NCBI GenBank assembly: GCA_035942915.1
Contig: DASZCR010000378.1
Location: forward strand, 1 to 18,514
DNA length: 18,514 bases
Source of the DNA: DASZCR01 sp035942915
GTDB lineage: Bacteria; Acidobacteriota; Blastocatellia; Pyrinomonadales; Pyrinomonadaceae
Direction: 5' to 3'
Numbering within the stretch: position 1 is the first letter of the stretch; each line of letters starts with the position of its first letter. Under the pieces are notes generated by a model. The model made no database searches and was not told where the DNA came from. It saw nothing but the letters and a program-made list of their open reading frames with translations. Positions 6,988-14,595 of this stretch are shown in pieces. The translations under genes and the position numbers were made by a program.

Positions 6988-8667
6988 TCAGTTGATTGAG
7001 CTTCCGGCCGAGGCGTGTGCGGAGGCTTCGAGGTCTGAGAGCAGTTGTGCGACGAGCGGCGCGACGCGTTCGGCCTCGACGTAATCCTTCCCCAACAGTT
7101 TGACGATGTGACGCGGGCGCACCTCGCCGCGCATCTCCTTCAAGAGCGCGCGGCAGAAGGCGACGACCACTTCGGGCGCGAACTGCTTGCCGGTGTTCTT
7201 ACGCAGGTCTTCGATGACCTCGTCTATCGAGCGCCGTCGCTTGTAGGGACGGTCGGTCGTCATCGCGTCGAACGAATCTGCCAGCGTCACAATCTTCGCG
7301 CCCAGAGGTATCTGGTCGCCGGTCAGCCCTTCGGGATAGCCGCGCCCGTCGATGCGCTCGTGATGATAACGAGCCATCAGAGGGATGTCGGCGTAGGGAT
7401 GATTGATGGGCGAAAGTATCTCGTAGCCTGCGGCCGGGTGTCGGTTCAACTCGGACGACTTCTTGGCGTCAATCTTGTAAGGCGCGTTGATAATCTCGCG
7501 GTCAACGACGAGTTTGCCGATGTCGTGCAGGTAACCTGCGACGGCGATGCCTTCAACCTGCTCGTCCGTCCAACCCATCTCGCGCGCGATAATCTCGCTG
7601 TACTTGCCGACACGCTCGGAGTGTCCCTGCGTGTACTTGTCCTTACAGTCAATCGCGGCGGCGAAGGCGCGCACGGTGTCGCGGTAGATGGCGCGCAACT
7701 CTTCGTAGAGCCTGCGGTTCTCTGCCGCGCGCGCTTCGACCTCGCGCAGCAGGCGGTGGTTATGAATGCCGACGCCGATGTGTCGGCCGAGCGCGCGCAC
7801 CATCTCGCGGTCTTCCGCGTCGAAGGCCTCGCCGCTCGCCTTGCCGCCGAGCAGGATGAGGCCGACCAATTCTTCGCGCACGGCGAGAGGAACGACGACT
7901 TCAATCGAGAGGTCTTGAAAAAGCGTCCTGAGCCGTTCGTCCAGATGCGAAAGCCCTTGCGACCTGCGGCGCGTGCGCGCGTCGGCGCCGAGCGCCTCAG
8001 AAGCGAGCAATAGGTCTGCGTCGCCTTTCAGGAATTGCGCCGACGACAGCACGCTCGTCTCCATTCCGCGCGAGGCGACAAAGTGCAGCAGCGAGCGTTC
8101 CGCCTCGTACTCGGCGACCGCGCCGCGTCGGATGCCGACCGCGCCGAGGACGACGTGCAAGGCCGAGCGCACCATCTCCTCAAAGTCGGTCGTGTCGGCT
8201 ATCTCCTCGCCCAAATCGGCGAGTGCCGAGAGGGCGTGGAGGACTTTGCGTATCTTGTCTGCCATAAGGCTCGAAAGGTCAGTGGCCGGGGGGAGAGGCG
8301 CGGAGAACTCGCCGAGCGTCGCGAGCGCCGACTCTTCGCTGTCGGCCAGCGCGACGTGGCGCGTCAGGCCGAGCAACTCGAAGAGCTTGAACGTGTGACG
8401 ATTGACGTTTGAGAAGACGAGACGTGCGTCGCAACGCTCGGCCAGTTCAATCACGCCGAGCAGAATGGAGACGCCGATGCTGTTGACCAGTTCCGTCTCG
8501 TGGAAGTTGATGACGAGAGCGCGACAGCCCGCTTCGAGCTTGTGCAGACACTCGCGCTCGATGCGTTGCCCGCTCAGTTTGTTGACGTAGTCTCCGGCGT
8601 AGATGACCCCGATGCCTCCCGCGCTCGTCAATTCCGGCGCGCGAGTCTCGGCCAGCGAATCCGACAT
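6988..8667 (-). CDS. STAS-GAF-HD-GYP protein, predicted c-di-GMP phosphodiesterase
   Basis: Protein of 559 residues with three modules. Residues about 15-115 are STAS/anti-anti-sigma-like: VNSIGVSILLG matches the phospho-acceptor loop of SpoIIAA/RsbV proteins, with S63 in place (NSIG instead of DSSG). Residues about 150-310 look like a GAF sensor domain. Residues about 345-520 are HD-GYP: HSERVGKYSE, H381-D382 in HDIGK, HHExxDGRGYP at 435-445, and LADSFDAMTTDRPYK. These metal and GYP residues are those of active HD-GYP enzymes, which hydrolyse c-di-GMP to pGpG or GMP. The start is 14 nt from the stop of the upstream HATPase gene, so the two are co-transcribed. A STAS domain beside an RsbW-like kinase suggests that phosphorylation of S63 controls the phosphodiesterase; that link is inference. 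Confidence 0.92.
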   Translation of the reverse strand: MSDSLAETRAPELTSAGGIGVIYAGDYVNKLSGQRIERECLHKLEAGCRALVINFHETELVNSIGVSILLGVIELAERCDARLVFSNVNRHTFKLFELLGLTRHVALADSEESALATLGEFSAPLPPATDLSSLMADKIRKVLHALSALADLGEEIADTTDFEEMVRSALHVVLGAVGIRRGAVAEYEAERSLLHFVASRGMETSVLSSAQFLKGDADLLLASEALGADARTRRRSQGLSHLDERLRTLFQDLSIEVVVPLAVREELVGLILLGGKASGEAFDAEDREMVRALGRHIGVGIHNHRLLREVEARAAENRRLYEELRAIYRDTVRAFAAAIDCKDKYTQGHSERVGKYSEIIAREMGWTDEQVEGIAVAGYLHDIGKLVVDREIINAPYKIDAKKSSELNRHPAAGYEILSPINHPYADIPLMARYHHERIDGRGYPEGLTGDQIPLGAKIVTLADSFDAMTTDRPYKRRRSIDEVIEDLRKNTGKQFAPEVVVAFCRALLKEMRGEVRPRHIVKLLGKDYVEAERVAPLVAQLLSDLEASAHASAGSSIN

Positions 8668-8676
8668 CCGGTTTTT

Positions 8677-8683
8677 CCCTCCT
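8677..8683 (-). promoter_or_regulatory. Shine-Dalgarno AGGAGGG overlapping the upstream stop codon
   Basis: On the minus strand AGGAGGG lies 9 nt before the ATG at 8667 and overlaps the TAG stop (8684-8682) of the HATPase gene. It supports the start and suggests coupled translation. Confidence 0.75.
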
Positions 8684-10991
8684 ACTTGCGCAGGTATTTA
8701 GTCATGCGCAGGCGTGTGCCGTCGTCGACGCGCTCGAACTCGACTTCGTCCATCAGAGTGCGGATAAGTTTCAACCCCCAACCGCGACGCCCCTTCGAGT
8801 GGTCGCCCGCTTCATTCCCATTGGAAGATTCGCGTGGCGAGTCGCCATTGGTTGAAACTAGAGGGGCGACGGCCACGCCCCGGCTAGAAACAGTGACGAC
8901 TAATTTATCACTTTCCAGCCGAAAGCGTTGATAAATTTTTCGGTCGGGGCTGAGGCTATGCTCGGCCGCATTGATGCAGGCCTCGACGAGTGCATGCTTA
9001 ATCTGCGTAATGGCCTCCGGCTGAAACTCCATCCGGCGCGCAATCTGCTCGACCGTGTTGGCGGCGATAAGCTCCGTATCCTCGCCCATCGGAATCTCCA
9101 TCGCAAACTCGCCGTGAGCGGCTCGCGCCGTCGCCGTTGCGGCCGCCTCCGGGTCGAGACGCGCCGTGAGAATCTCCAACTGCTGACGGCTCGCAGAGAA
9201 TGCCTCGCGCTCGTTCAGCAGTTCGGCGGCCTCTGCTGAAAAGCCTTCGGGCGCGACGAGCCAGAGACGATAACGCGTGAAACCGCACGCGCTGGCGACC
9301 TGCGTGAGCCGCTCGCACCACATCTCCGTCAACGCACGCCCGGCTTCGAGTTTCGATTCAATCTCGGCGGCAATCCAGACGACCTCGTTGGCATCCGTGT
9401 AAGGGCTGGCATCGAAGCCGTGCGCGACGGCGCATCGCTCGTCGTCGCAGACGAGTTGAATGGGCGGGTGAAACGACGCGCAACTGGCCGCATGGACGAT
9501 TTGCGGAAGACGCACGAGGTCTGTCTCGGCGTCGAGGCCGTTGGCGACCTCCTCTGCGGCGACGCCGCGATACATGCGGCTGAAGCGGTCGTGATGAAGG
9601 AGGCTCGCGGGCACGCGCTGGAAGTTGAAGCGCGCGAGCAGTTCGCGCAGTTGGAGCGCGGCCTGCCTGCGGTAGTGACGCGCCATCGTCTGCGGTGCGC
9701 GCTTGAGCGTCTCGACCAGAGTCTCTGCGACGACGAGCGCGCGCGGGTCGGCGGCGACCTGTAGACGATAGCTGGCGCGCAGGTAATCTCGCCAGACCTG
9801 CGTCGCATTGACCTCGACGAAGGTCGCGTTAAAGCTTGCTACCTCGTTGGCATGCAGTCGTCCGAGTAAGCCCTGCAACTCGTCTGGCTCGACATCGAGC
9901 CTGCGCCGCCACGCTTCGACCGGCGCTTTGCCGCCGACGTTCCCCGCAGACTCGTGCAGCACTCTCAGCAGCGCGCGGCGCAGCACCACTGAAGGCGCAA
10001 CCTCTTCGAGCACTGAATTGAAGCGGCGGTTAATCTGCCCGCCCATCAATTCATCGACGTAGAGTTGCTGAAATTCGCGGAAGCTGTTGAGGTTTGCGCC
10101 CTGCCCCTGCGCGGCCTGCACGAGCGCCGTGATGAAGTAGGGGCTGCCCTCGAACTGTCGGACGATGAGGTCGCGCGTCTCATCGCTCATGCCGACGTGT
10201 CGGCGCGCAGAGAGTTGTTCCAGTAATTCACGCGCGTCTTCGTCGTTCAGATGTTCGAGCCGCATCGTCTCCAACCCGGAGACGCGCATCCGCTCATCCG
10301 CGCCGTGCAGCACGTCGGTCAGACGCCGCCGCAAGCCCGACAGCACATAAGGCACTTCGGAATTGACGGCGACCTGTGCGATTTCAGGGCCGAGCGCGAT
10401 TTCGCCGCCGAGTTGTTCGGCCGCGTGAACGTCGTCGAGCAGAATGACGGAGCGCGCGCCGCGTGCGGCGGCCTGCTGCGGCGCGCTCAAACAGAGCCGC
10501 ACCAGCGCGCGCTCGTCCGCATCCTCGCGCGCGCGCTCGAAAGACTGCACGAGACGCTCGACCCATTCGTAATCCGAAGGCGCGACGAGGTCGAGGAGGT
10601 CGCGGAAGGTCGGCGGCGCGCCAATCAGGTCGGGTTCTTGCCGACGGTGTGCGACGAGTTGGACGAGGAAGGCGTGGAGGAAGCGACGCGCGGCGCGCAC
10701 GGCCGTCTGGTCGCTGCGCGTGAGGGCGAAATAGACGGGCGAGGCCGCCCCGCGCTCTGCAAACATACGGTCGTAGGACTGCCGCAAAAGCTCTGACGCG
10801 CCTGCCAGCGGCGCACTCAACAAAAGAAGGCTGCGCCCGCCCGATGTCTGCTGCGCGAGCGCGGAGATGCGACGCAACGCTTCGTCGCGCCCCGCGAAGT
10901 GCGACGCGGGAACGCGTCCGAGGATGCGGCGCGCCGCGCCGTTATTTTTCCCTTCCGTCGCCATCTTCAAGTTTGGCGGCCTCGAACGCAT
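8682..10991 (-). CDS. Degenerate AAA/STAND-like ATPase region fused to RsbW-type HATPase
   Basis: Large protein of up to 769 residues. The N-terminal part resembles the AAA_16/Orc1-like class (FAGRDEALRRISALAQQ, about 32-48), but the P-loop position reads LLLLSAPLAGASELLRQ (55-71) and lacks the GK[ST] lysine. A Walker B-like VILLDD is kept at 182-187. The middle is helical without recognisable motifs. The C-terminal part (about 640-769) is an RsbW/SpoIIAB-like HATPase: N-box VEACINAAEH with E670 and N674, then a GRRGWGLKLI G-box near 734-743. The ATP-lid region carries an unusual polar insertion. Such HATPases phosphorylate STAS proteins or bind sigma factors; the next gene encodes a STAS domain. 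The start is uncertain: ATG 10991 overlaps the GGDEF gene by 50 nt, ATG 10964 by 23 nt, and neither has a strong Shine-Dalgarno. The family is only partly recognised. Confidence 0.85.
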   Translation of the reverse strand: MRSRPPNLKMATEGKNNGAARRILGRVPASHFAGRDEALRRISALAQQTSGGRSLLLLSAPLAGASELLRQSYDRMFAERGAASPVYFALTRSDQTAVRAARRFLHAFLVQLVAHRRQEPDLIGAPPTFRDLLDLVAPSDYEWVERLVQSFERAREDADERALVRLCLSAPQQAAARGARSVILLDDVHAAEQLGGEIALGPEIAQVAVNSEVPYVLSGLRRRLTDVLHGADERMRVSGLETMRLEHLNDEDARELLEQLSARRHVGMSDETRDLIVRQFEGSPYFITALVQAAQGQGANLNSFREFQQLYVDELMGGQINRRFNSVLEEVAPSVVLRRALLRVLHESAGNVGGKAPVEAWRRRLDVEPDELQGLLGRLHANEVASFNATFVEVNATQVWRDYLRASYRLQVAADPRALVVAETLVETLKRAPQTMARHYRRQAALQLRELLARFNFQRVPASLLHHDRFSRMYRGVAAEEVANGLDAETDLVRLPQIVHAASCASFHPPIQLVCDDERCAVAHGFDASPYTDANEVVWIAAEIESKLEAGRALTEMWCERLTQVASACGFTRYRLWLVAPEGFSAEAAELLNEREAFSASRQQLEILTARLDPEAAATATARAAHGEFAMEIPMGEDTELIAANTVEQIARRMEFQPEAITQIKHALVEACINAAEHSLSPDRKIYQRFRLESDKLVVTVSSRGVAVAPLVSTNGDSPRESSNGNEAGDHSKGRRGWGLKLIRTLMDEVEFERVDDGTRLRMTKYLRK

Positions 10992-13182
10992 CGACGCAGT
11001 TCTTGCCGCGGCTCTTCGCCGTGTAGAGCGCCTGGTCGGCGGCGTAGATGATGCTGGCCGGAGTGTCGAGTCCTTCGCCGAAGGCGCTGATGCCGATGCT
11101 CACGGTGACCGCGCCGAGCGGCTGCGTCTTACCGTGCGGGAAGTGTGTGCGTTCGACGCGACGACGGATGCGCTCGGCGATGACGTGCGCTTCCGAGAGA
11201 CTCGTCTGCGGCAGCAGGATGCTGAACTCCTCGCCGCCGTAACGCGAAGCGACATCGGCCGAACGCAGCGCAGACTTCAGACATTGCGCCGTCATCTCAA
11301 GCGCGAGGTCTCCGGCCTGATGGCCGTGCGTGTCGTTGTAGTTCTTGAAGTCGTCGATATCGACCATCATGAAGCTCATCGGAAACTTGTGCCGCTTCGA
11401 GCGTTCCAGTTCTTCCGAGAGCCGCTCTTCGAGATAACGCCGGTTGAGCAGACCCGTCAGCGGGTCTGTGATGGAAAGCAGTTGAAACTGCGTCGCCTTC
11501 TGATGCCACTCGGCGCGGTCGAGCGCCAGCGCCATCTGCGGCGCAATCATGTCGAGCAGTCCGAGGTCTACTTCGTCGTAAGAGCCGCCGCCCGCCTTGT
11601 CCGTGACGTTCAGGACGCCGACCTTGCGCCCGGCGATGGTAATCGGATAGCTGATGAAAGAGCCGGTCTTGTAGCTGCGCTCGGCCGGTGCGGGTTCAAC
11701 CCCTGCGGCCGTCGTCACGTCGCTGACGACGACGGGACGCCCCTCGCGCAAGACCGCGCCGGAGACTCCGTCTCCGAGACGGATGCGACTCTCGCGCGCA
11801 CGTTCGGCGTGTGGGCCGACGGCCGCCTTCACAGAGAGTTCGTTGGCCGTCTCGTCGAAGAGCATCAGCGAGCCGCGCTCGGCGCGCAGGAGTTCGGCCG
11901 AATGGCGCAGGATGGTCGTGTAAGCGTCTTCCGGGTTGACCGAGTTGATGCGCTCGGTAAAGGCTTGCAGGTGCGTGGCTGCGCGCATCCGCCGTTCCAA
12001 CTCTTCGCGCAGGCGCAAGACCTCGAACGGCATCGCGATATCGCGGCAGAAGGCGGCGATGGCGCGTCGCTGACCGGCGCTCAGGTCTGCGTCGCCGACG
12101 AGCAGAGCGCCCTTGATTTCGTCGCCGACGGCGAGCGGGAAAAGCTCGATGGCATCTTCGTGGCTCGGCCCTGTGCGCCCGCCGGCCGGGACGGCAATCG
12201 ACTCGGCCTGCGTCGCCGCCTGAAGCAGCTTAATCTCTTTGGCCTTGAGCGTGATGCGCGGCGGCTTGGACTTGAAGTCGCCGGTCAGACAAGCCGGCGT
12301 GAAACTCTCGTCCGAGCGCAGCATCAAGGCGAGCGAGCGCAAGCCCTGCGCCTCCGCAAGCGACTTGACGGCGGCCGTGCTCGCCTCCTTGAGAGACATC
12401 GCCGACGGAAAGACTTTGCCGCCCGTCGGACGCATCTCCGGCTCGTCGGCCGTGCGTTCGACGGTCGGCGCGGTGGCTGTGGCTTGAGCGCCCGTGCCGG
12501 AAGTGGTCTCTTTCAGCGCCCCTCCCGTCTCCCCGCCACCACCGCCGCCGCCCTTCGGCTTTTTATCAGCAGCCTTCTCAGCACCTTTCTCAGCAGCTTT
12601 CTCGACAGCCTTCTCGGCCGTCTTACCGCGCGCCCGTGCCGCCGCCCGCGTGAAATCAAGAGCCGCTTCGCGGACGCGTTCGGAGAGTTCTTCGAGGTCT
12701 TGGCGCAGGGCGAAGATGACGTTGCGAAAGAGGTCTGCCGAGAGCAGGTCGCCGAGGTCGCCGTTGCGGATGCGCTCGGCGAGCGCGCGGTAGTCGGCGC
12801 TCTTGAGGAAGGCGCGGCCGCCGATGATGGCGAATCGGTCGTTCGTGCCCAAGTCAATCGGCATGGCGAAGCAGTGGAGTCCGGCGTGGCAGCGGTAGTG
12901 GACGGCCTGCCCGGCTTCGTATGCGCGGCGATGCGCGACGCCGCAGTAGGGGTCGCACAGGTGCGCGTGGTTCTTCGAGGACTGGAACGCCTGACAGACC
13001 GAGTTGTTGTTGGTGTTTAAGACCGAGGGCGGCTGATGTCCGGCGACGAGCAGGAGAGCCAATCCTGTAGAGGCGGCCAGAGACGACTGCGCGTCCGCCC
13101 ATCCTGAAGGGGCATCCGTACCAGCGTGTGAGATGAGGGTACGCTCTGGGGCTGCTGCTTTGTCCATTATTTGCCGGGACAC
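10942..13182 (-). CDS. PocR-GAF-GGDEF diguanylate cyclase
   Basis: Predicted cytosolic sensor that makes c-di-GMP from two GTP. Residues about 29-165 match the PocR ligand-binding domain, with C63, C76, C80, C98 and the segment HYRCHAGLHCFAMPI. A low-complexity AEKx-rich stretch and a Gly run (about 186-217) act as linker. A diverged GAF-like domain (about 255-400) and a clearer GAF domain (about 420-570) follow. The GGDEF domain has ITDPLTGLLNRRYLEE, an active site GGEEF at 649-653, and an RxxD inhibitory site (RSAD, 640-643) five residues upstream, so product feedback inhibition is expected. The reading starts at GTG 13182; ATG 13167 is an equally possible start, and neither has a clear Shine-Dalgarno. 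It is the first gene of a three-gene operon with the HATPase and HD-GYP genes. Confidence 0.93.
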   Translation of the reverse strand: MSRQIMDKAAAPERTLISHAGTDAPSGWADAQSSLAASTGLALLLVAGHQPPSVLNTNNNSVCQAFQSSKNHAHLCDPYCGVAHRRAYEAGQAVHYRCHAGLHCFAMPIDLGTNDRFAIIGGRAFLKSADYRALAERIRNGDLGDLLSADLFRNVIFALRQDLEELSERVREAALDFTRAAARARGKTAEKAVEKAAEKGAEKAADKKPKGGGGGGGETGGALKETTSGTGAQATATAPTVERTADEPEMRPTGGKVFPSAMSLKEASTAAVKSLAEAQGLRSLALMLRSDESFTPACLTGDFKSKPPRITLKAKEIKLLQAATQAESIAVPAGGRTGPSHEDAIELFPLAVGDEIKGALLVGDADLSAGQRRAIAAFCRDIAMPFEVLRLREELERRMRAATHLQAFTERINSVNPEDAYTTILRHSAELLRAERGSLMLFDETANELSVKAAVGPHAERARESRIRLGDGVSGAVLREGRPVVVSDVTTAAGVEPAPAERSYKTGSFISYPITIAGRKVGVLNVTDKAGGGSYDEVDLGLLDMIAPQMALALDRAEWHQKATQFQLLSITDPLTGLLNRRYLEERLSEELERSKRHKFPMSFMMVDIDDFKNYNDTHGHQAGDLALEMTAQCLKSALRSADVASRYGGEEFSILLPQTSLSEAHVIAERIRRRVERTHFPHGKTQPLGAVTVSIGISAFGEGLDTPASIIYAADQALYTAKSRGKNCVDAFEAAKLEDGDGREK
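12563..12623 (-). repeat. In-frame 12-nt tandem repeat encoding AEKx units
   Basis: Within the GGDEF gene, about five degenerate 12-nt units (minus strand, each close to GCTGAGAAGGCT-like text) encode AEKAVEKAAEKGAEKAADKK at residues 189-208. It is followed by a seven-Gly run. It is a likely length-variable linker between the PocR domain and the GAF domains. Confidence 0.7.
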
Positions 13183-13326
13183 TAATTGTTTGTCGGGCTG
13201 CGGTGCGCGGCTGGCGGGCGAGTCAACGCGTGGGAAGACCGGCGGCGCGACCGCACCTCGCGCGCCTTATCGACCATTCAGGACAGGCTGATGCACGGGG
13301 CAAACTCTCGCCCATCCTGCAACCGC

Positions 13327-13356
13327 AGTATATTGTGTCCGCACGCAAACAGACAA
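13327..13356 (-). promoter_or_regulatory. Candidate sigma-70 promoter for the GGDEF-HATPase-HD-GYP operon
   Basis: On the minus strand TTGTCT (13356-13351) and TATACT (13332-13327) are separated by 18 nt, matching 4/6 and 5/6 of the sigma-70 consensus. Transcription would start near 13320 and leave a leader of about 140-150 nt before the GGDEF start. This is pattern matching only, in a GC-rich genome where such AT-rich hexamers are uncommon. Confidence 0.35.
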
Positions 13357-13390
13357 GAGGATTTCCGGCTGCCACCGGCCTCCCGTCATG

Positions 13391-13416
13391 AAAAGACGGC
13401 GTTGCAGTTCGCCGTC
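13391..13416 (-). terminator. Intrinsic terminator of the peptide ABC transporter operon
   Basis: On the minus strand GACGGCG (13416-13410) pairs perfectly with CGCCGTC (13401-13395) around an 8-nt loop and is followed by TTTT (13394-13391). It begins about 45 nt after the stop of the last ATPase gene. The opposite strand has no T-tract, so it is oriented for the transporter operon. The rest of the 13183-13461 intergenic stretch shows only the candidate promoter and no convincing gene. Confidence 0.7.
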
Positions 13417-13461
13417 CTCTCTCTGATATGACTAATAAGTATATTTTTTCGCTTTACCGCG

Positions 13462-14595
13462 CTACTGCGCGATGATGCGGCCGGGGTTCTTCAAACCCGG
13501 CGCATCGCCCGGCGCGACCCGCTCGATTTCCGGCTGGTCGGGGCTGATGCGAATACAGGCCGCGAAATGGTTCGGCTTAATCTCCGCCAGCGGCGGGACG
13601 ACCTCTTTGCACGCCTCAATCGCCCACGGACAACGCGTGTGGAAGCGGCAACCGCGCGGCGGATTAATCGGCGACGGCACGTCGCCTTGCAGCACGATGC
13701 GGCGGCGCGTGGACTCGACCTCCGGGTCGGGCACAGGCACGGCCGAAATGAGCGCCTTCGTGTAGGGCATCAGGGGGTCGTCGTAAACCACTTTGGCGTC
13801 GGCTATCTCGACCAGTTTCCCTAAGTACATCACGGCCACGCGGTCTGAGACGTGGCGGATGGCGCGCAGGTCGTGCGAGATAAAGAGATAAGTCAGGTTG
13901 CGCTCGCGTTGGAGACGCTCCATGAGGTTCATAATCTGCGCCTGAATGGAGACGTCGAGCGCGGAGATAGGCTCGTCGGCGACGATGAAATCCGGGTTGG
14001 CCGCAAGCGCGCGCGCAATCCCGATGCGCTGACGCTGCCCGCCGGAGAACTCGTGCGGATAACGCTTGATGAAGCGCGGACTCAAGCCGACGGTCTCCAT
14101 CAATTCGCGCACCTGACCCTCACGGTTGCCGCCCTTGACAAGCCCGAAGGTTTCGAGCGGCTCGCCGATAATCTGCCCGACCGTCATGCGCGGATTGAGC
14201 GACGCATAAGGGTCTTGAAAAATCATCTGGAGGAAGCGACGCTGCTTGCGCAGTTCCCTCTGCGACAGGTGCGCGAGGTCTTTGCCGCGAAAGAGCGCCT
14301 GCCCTCCGGTCGGCTCGGTCAGACGCAGCAGAGCGCGCCCCAGCGTCGACTTACCGCAGCCGGATTCGCCAACGAGTCCCAGAGTCTCGCCGGGGAAGAT
14401 GTCAATCGAGACGCCGTCGACGGCCTTGACGACGCGGCGAACTGCATGTCCGCCCGTCAGTCGGTCGAGCGTCGTTCCGCCGCCCAGGTCGAAGTGGACT
14501 TTGAAGTCGCGAATCTCGATGAGCGGCTCGCGCCCTTCGGCCGGAAAGAGCGTCGGCGGCATGTTCTGCGTGACTTCGCTTCCCTGTGTGCTCAT
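13462..14595 (-). CDS. oppF: Oligopeptide/dipeptide ABC transporter ATP-binding protein (OppF/DppF family)
   Basis: Cytosolic ATPase subunit of a peptide importer, 377 residues. Walker A is GESGCGKST (76-84), Q-loop FQDPYASLNP (126-135), signature FSGGQRQRIGIARAL (183-197) and Walker B FIVADEPISALD (203-214). After the nucleotide-binding domain comes the Opp/Dpp C-terminal region with PINPPRGCRFHTRCP and further Cys residues. Four conserved cysteines there are typical of the family and are associated with an iron-sulfur cluster in some members. Its ATG overlaps the stop of the preceding ATPase gene in ATGA. It is last in the operon and is followed by a terminator. The substrate (peptide length or other solute such as nickel) cannot be told from sequence. 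Confidence 0.95.
   Translation of the reverse strand: MSTQGSEVTQNMPPTLFPAEGREPLIEIRDFKVHFDLGGGTTLDRLTGGHAVRRVVKAVDGVSIDIFPGETLGLVGESGCGKSTLGRALLRLTEPTGGQALFRGKDLAHLSQRELRKQRRFLQMIFQDPYASLNPRMTVGQIIGEPLETFGLVKGGNREGQVRELMETVGLSPRFIKRYPHEFSGGQRQRIGIARALAANPDFIVADEPISALDVSIQAQIMNLMERLQRERNLTYLFISHDLRAIRHVSDRVAVMYLGKLVEIADAKVVYDDPLMPYTKALISAVPVPDPEVESTRRRIVLQGDVPSPINPPRGCRFHTRCPWAIEACKEVVPPLAEIKPNHFAACIRISPDQPEIERVAPGDAPGLKNPGRIIAQ

Noticed and set aside
10867..13020. 717-codon plus-strand ORF opposite the GGDEF gene
   Set aside because: The minus strand encodes clear PocR, GAF and GGDEF domains here. The plus-strand translation is Arg-rich with no domain pattern, as expected for antisense frames in GC-rich DNA.
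13285..13380. Plus-strand text (CACGGGGCAAAC) resembling part of a GEMM-type c-di-GMP riboswitch
   Set aside because: The GAAA tetraloop and the rest of the conserved core are absent, and no plus-strand gene lies downstream.
13186..13431. Possible 81-residue plus-strand small protein in the intergenic region
   Set aside because: It starts at TTG, lacks a Shine-Dalgarno, has shadow-like composition, and crosses both the candidate promoter and the terminator of the minus-strand operons.
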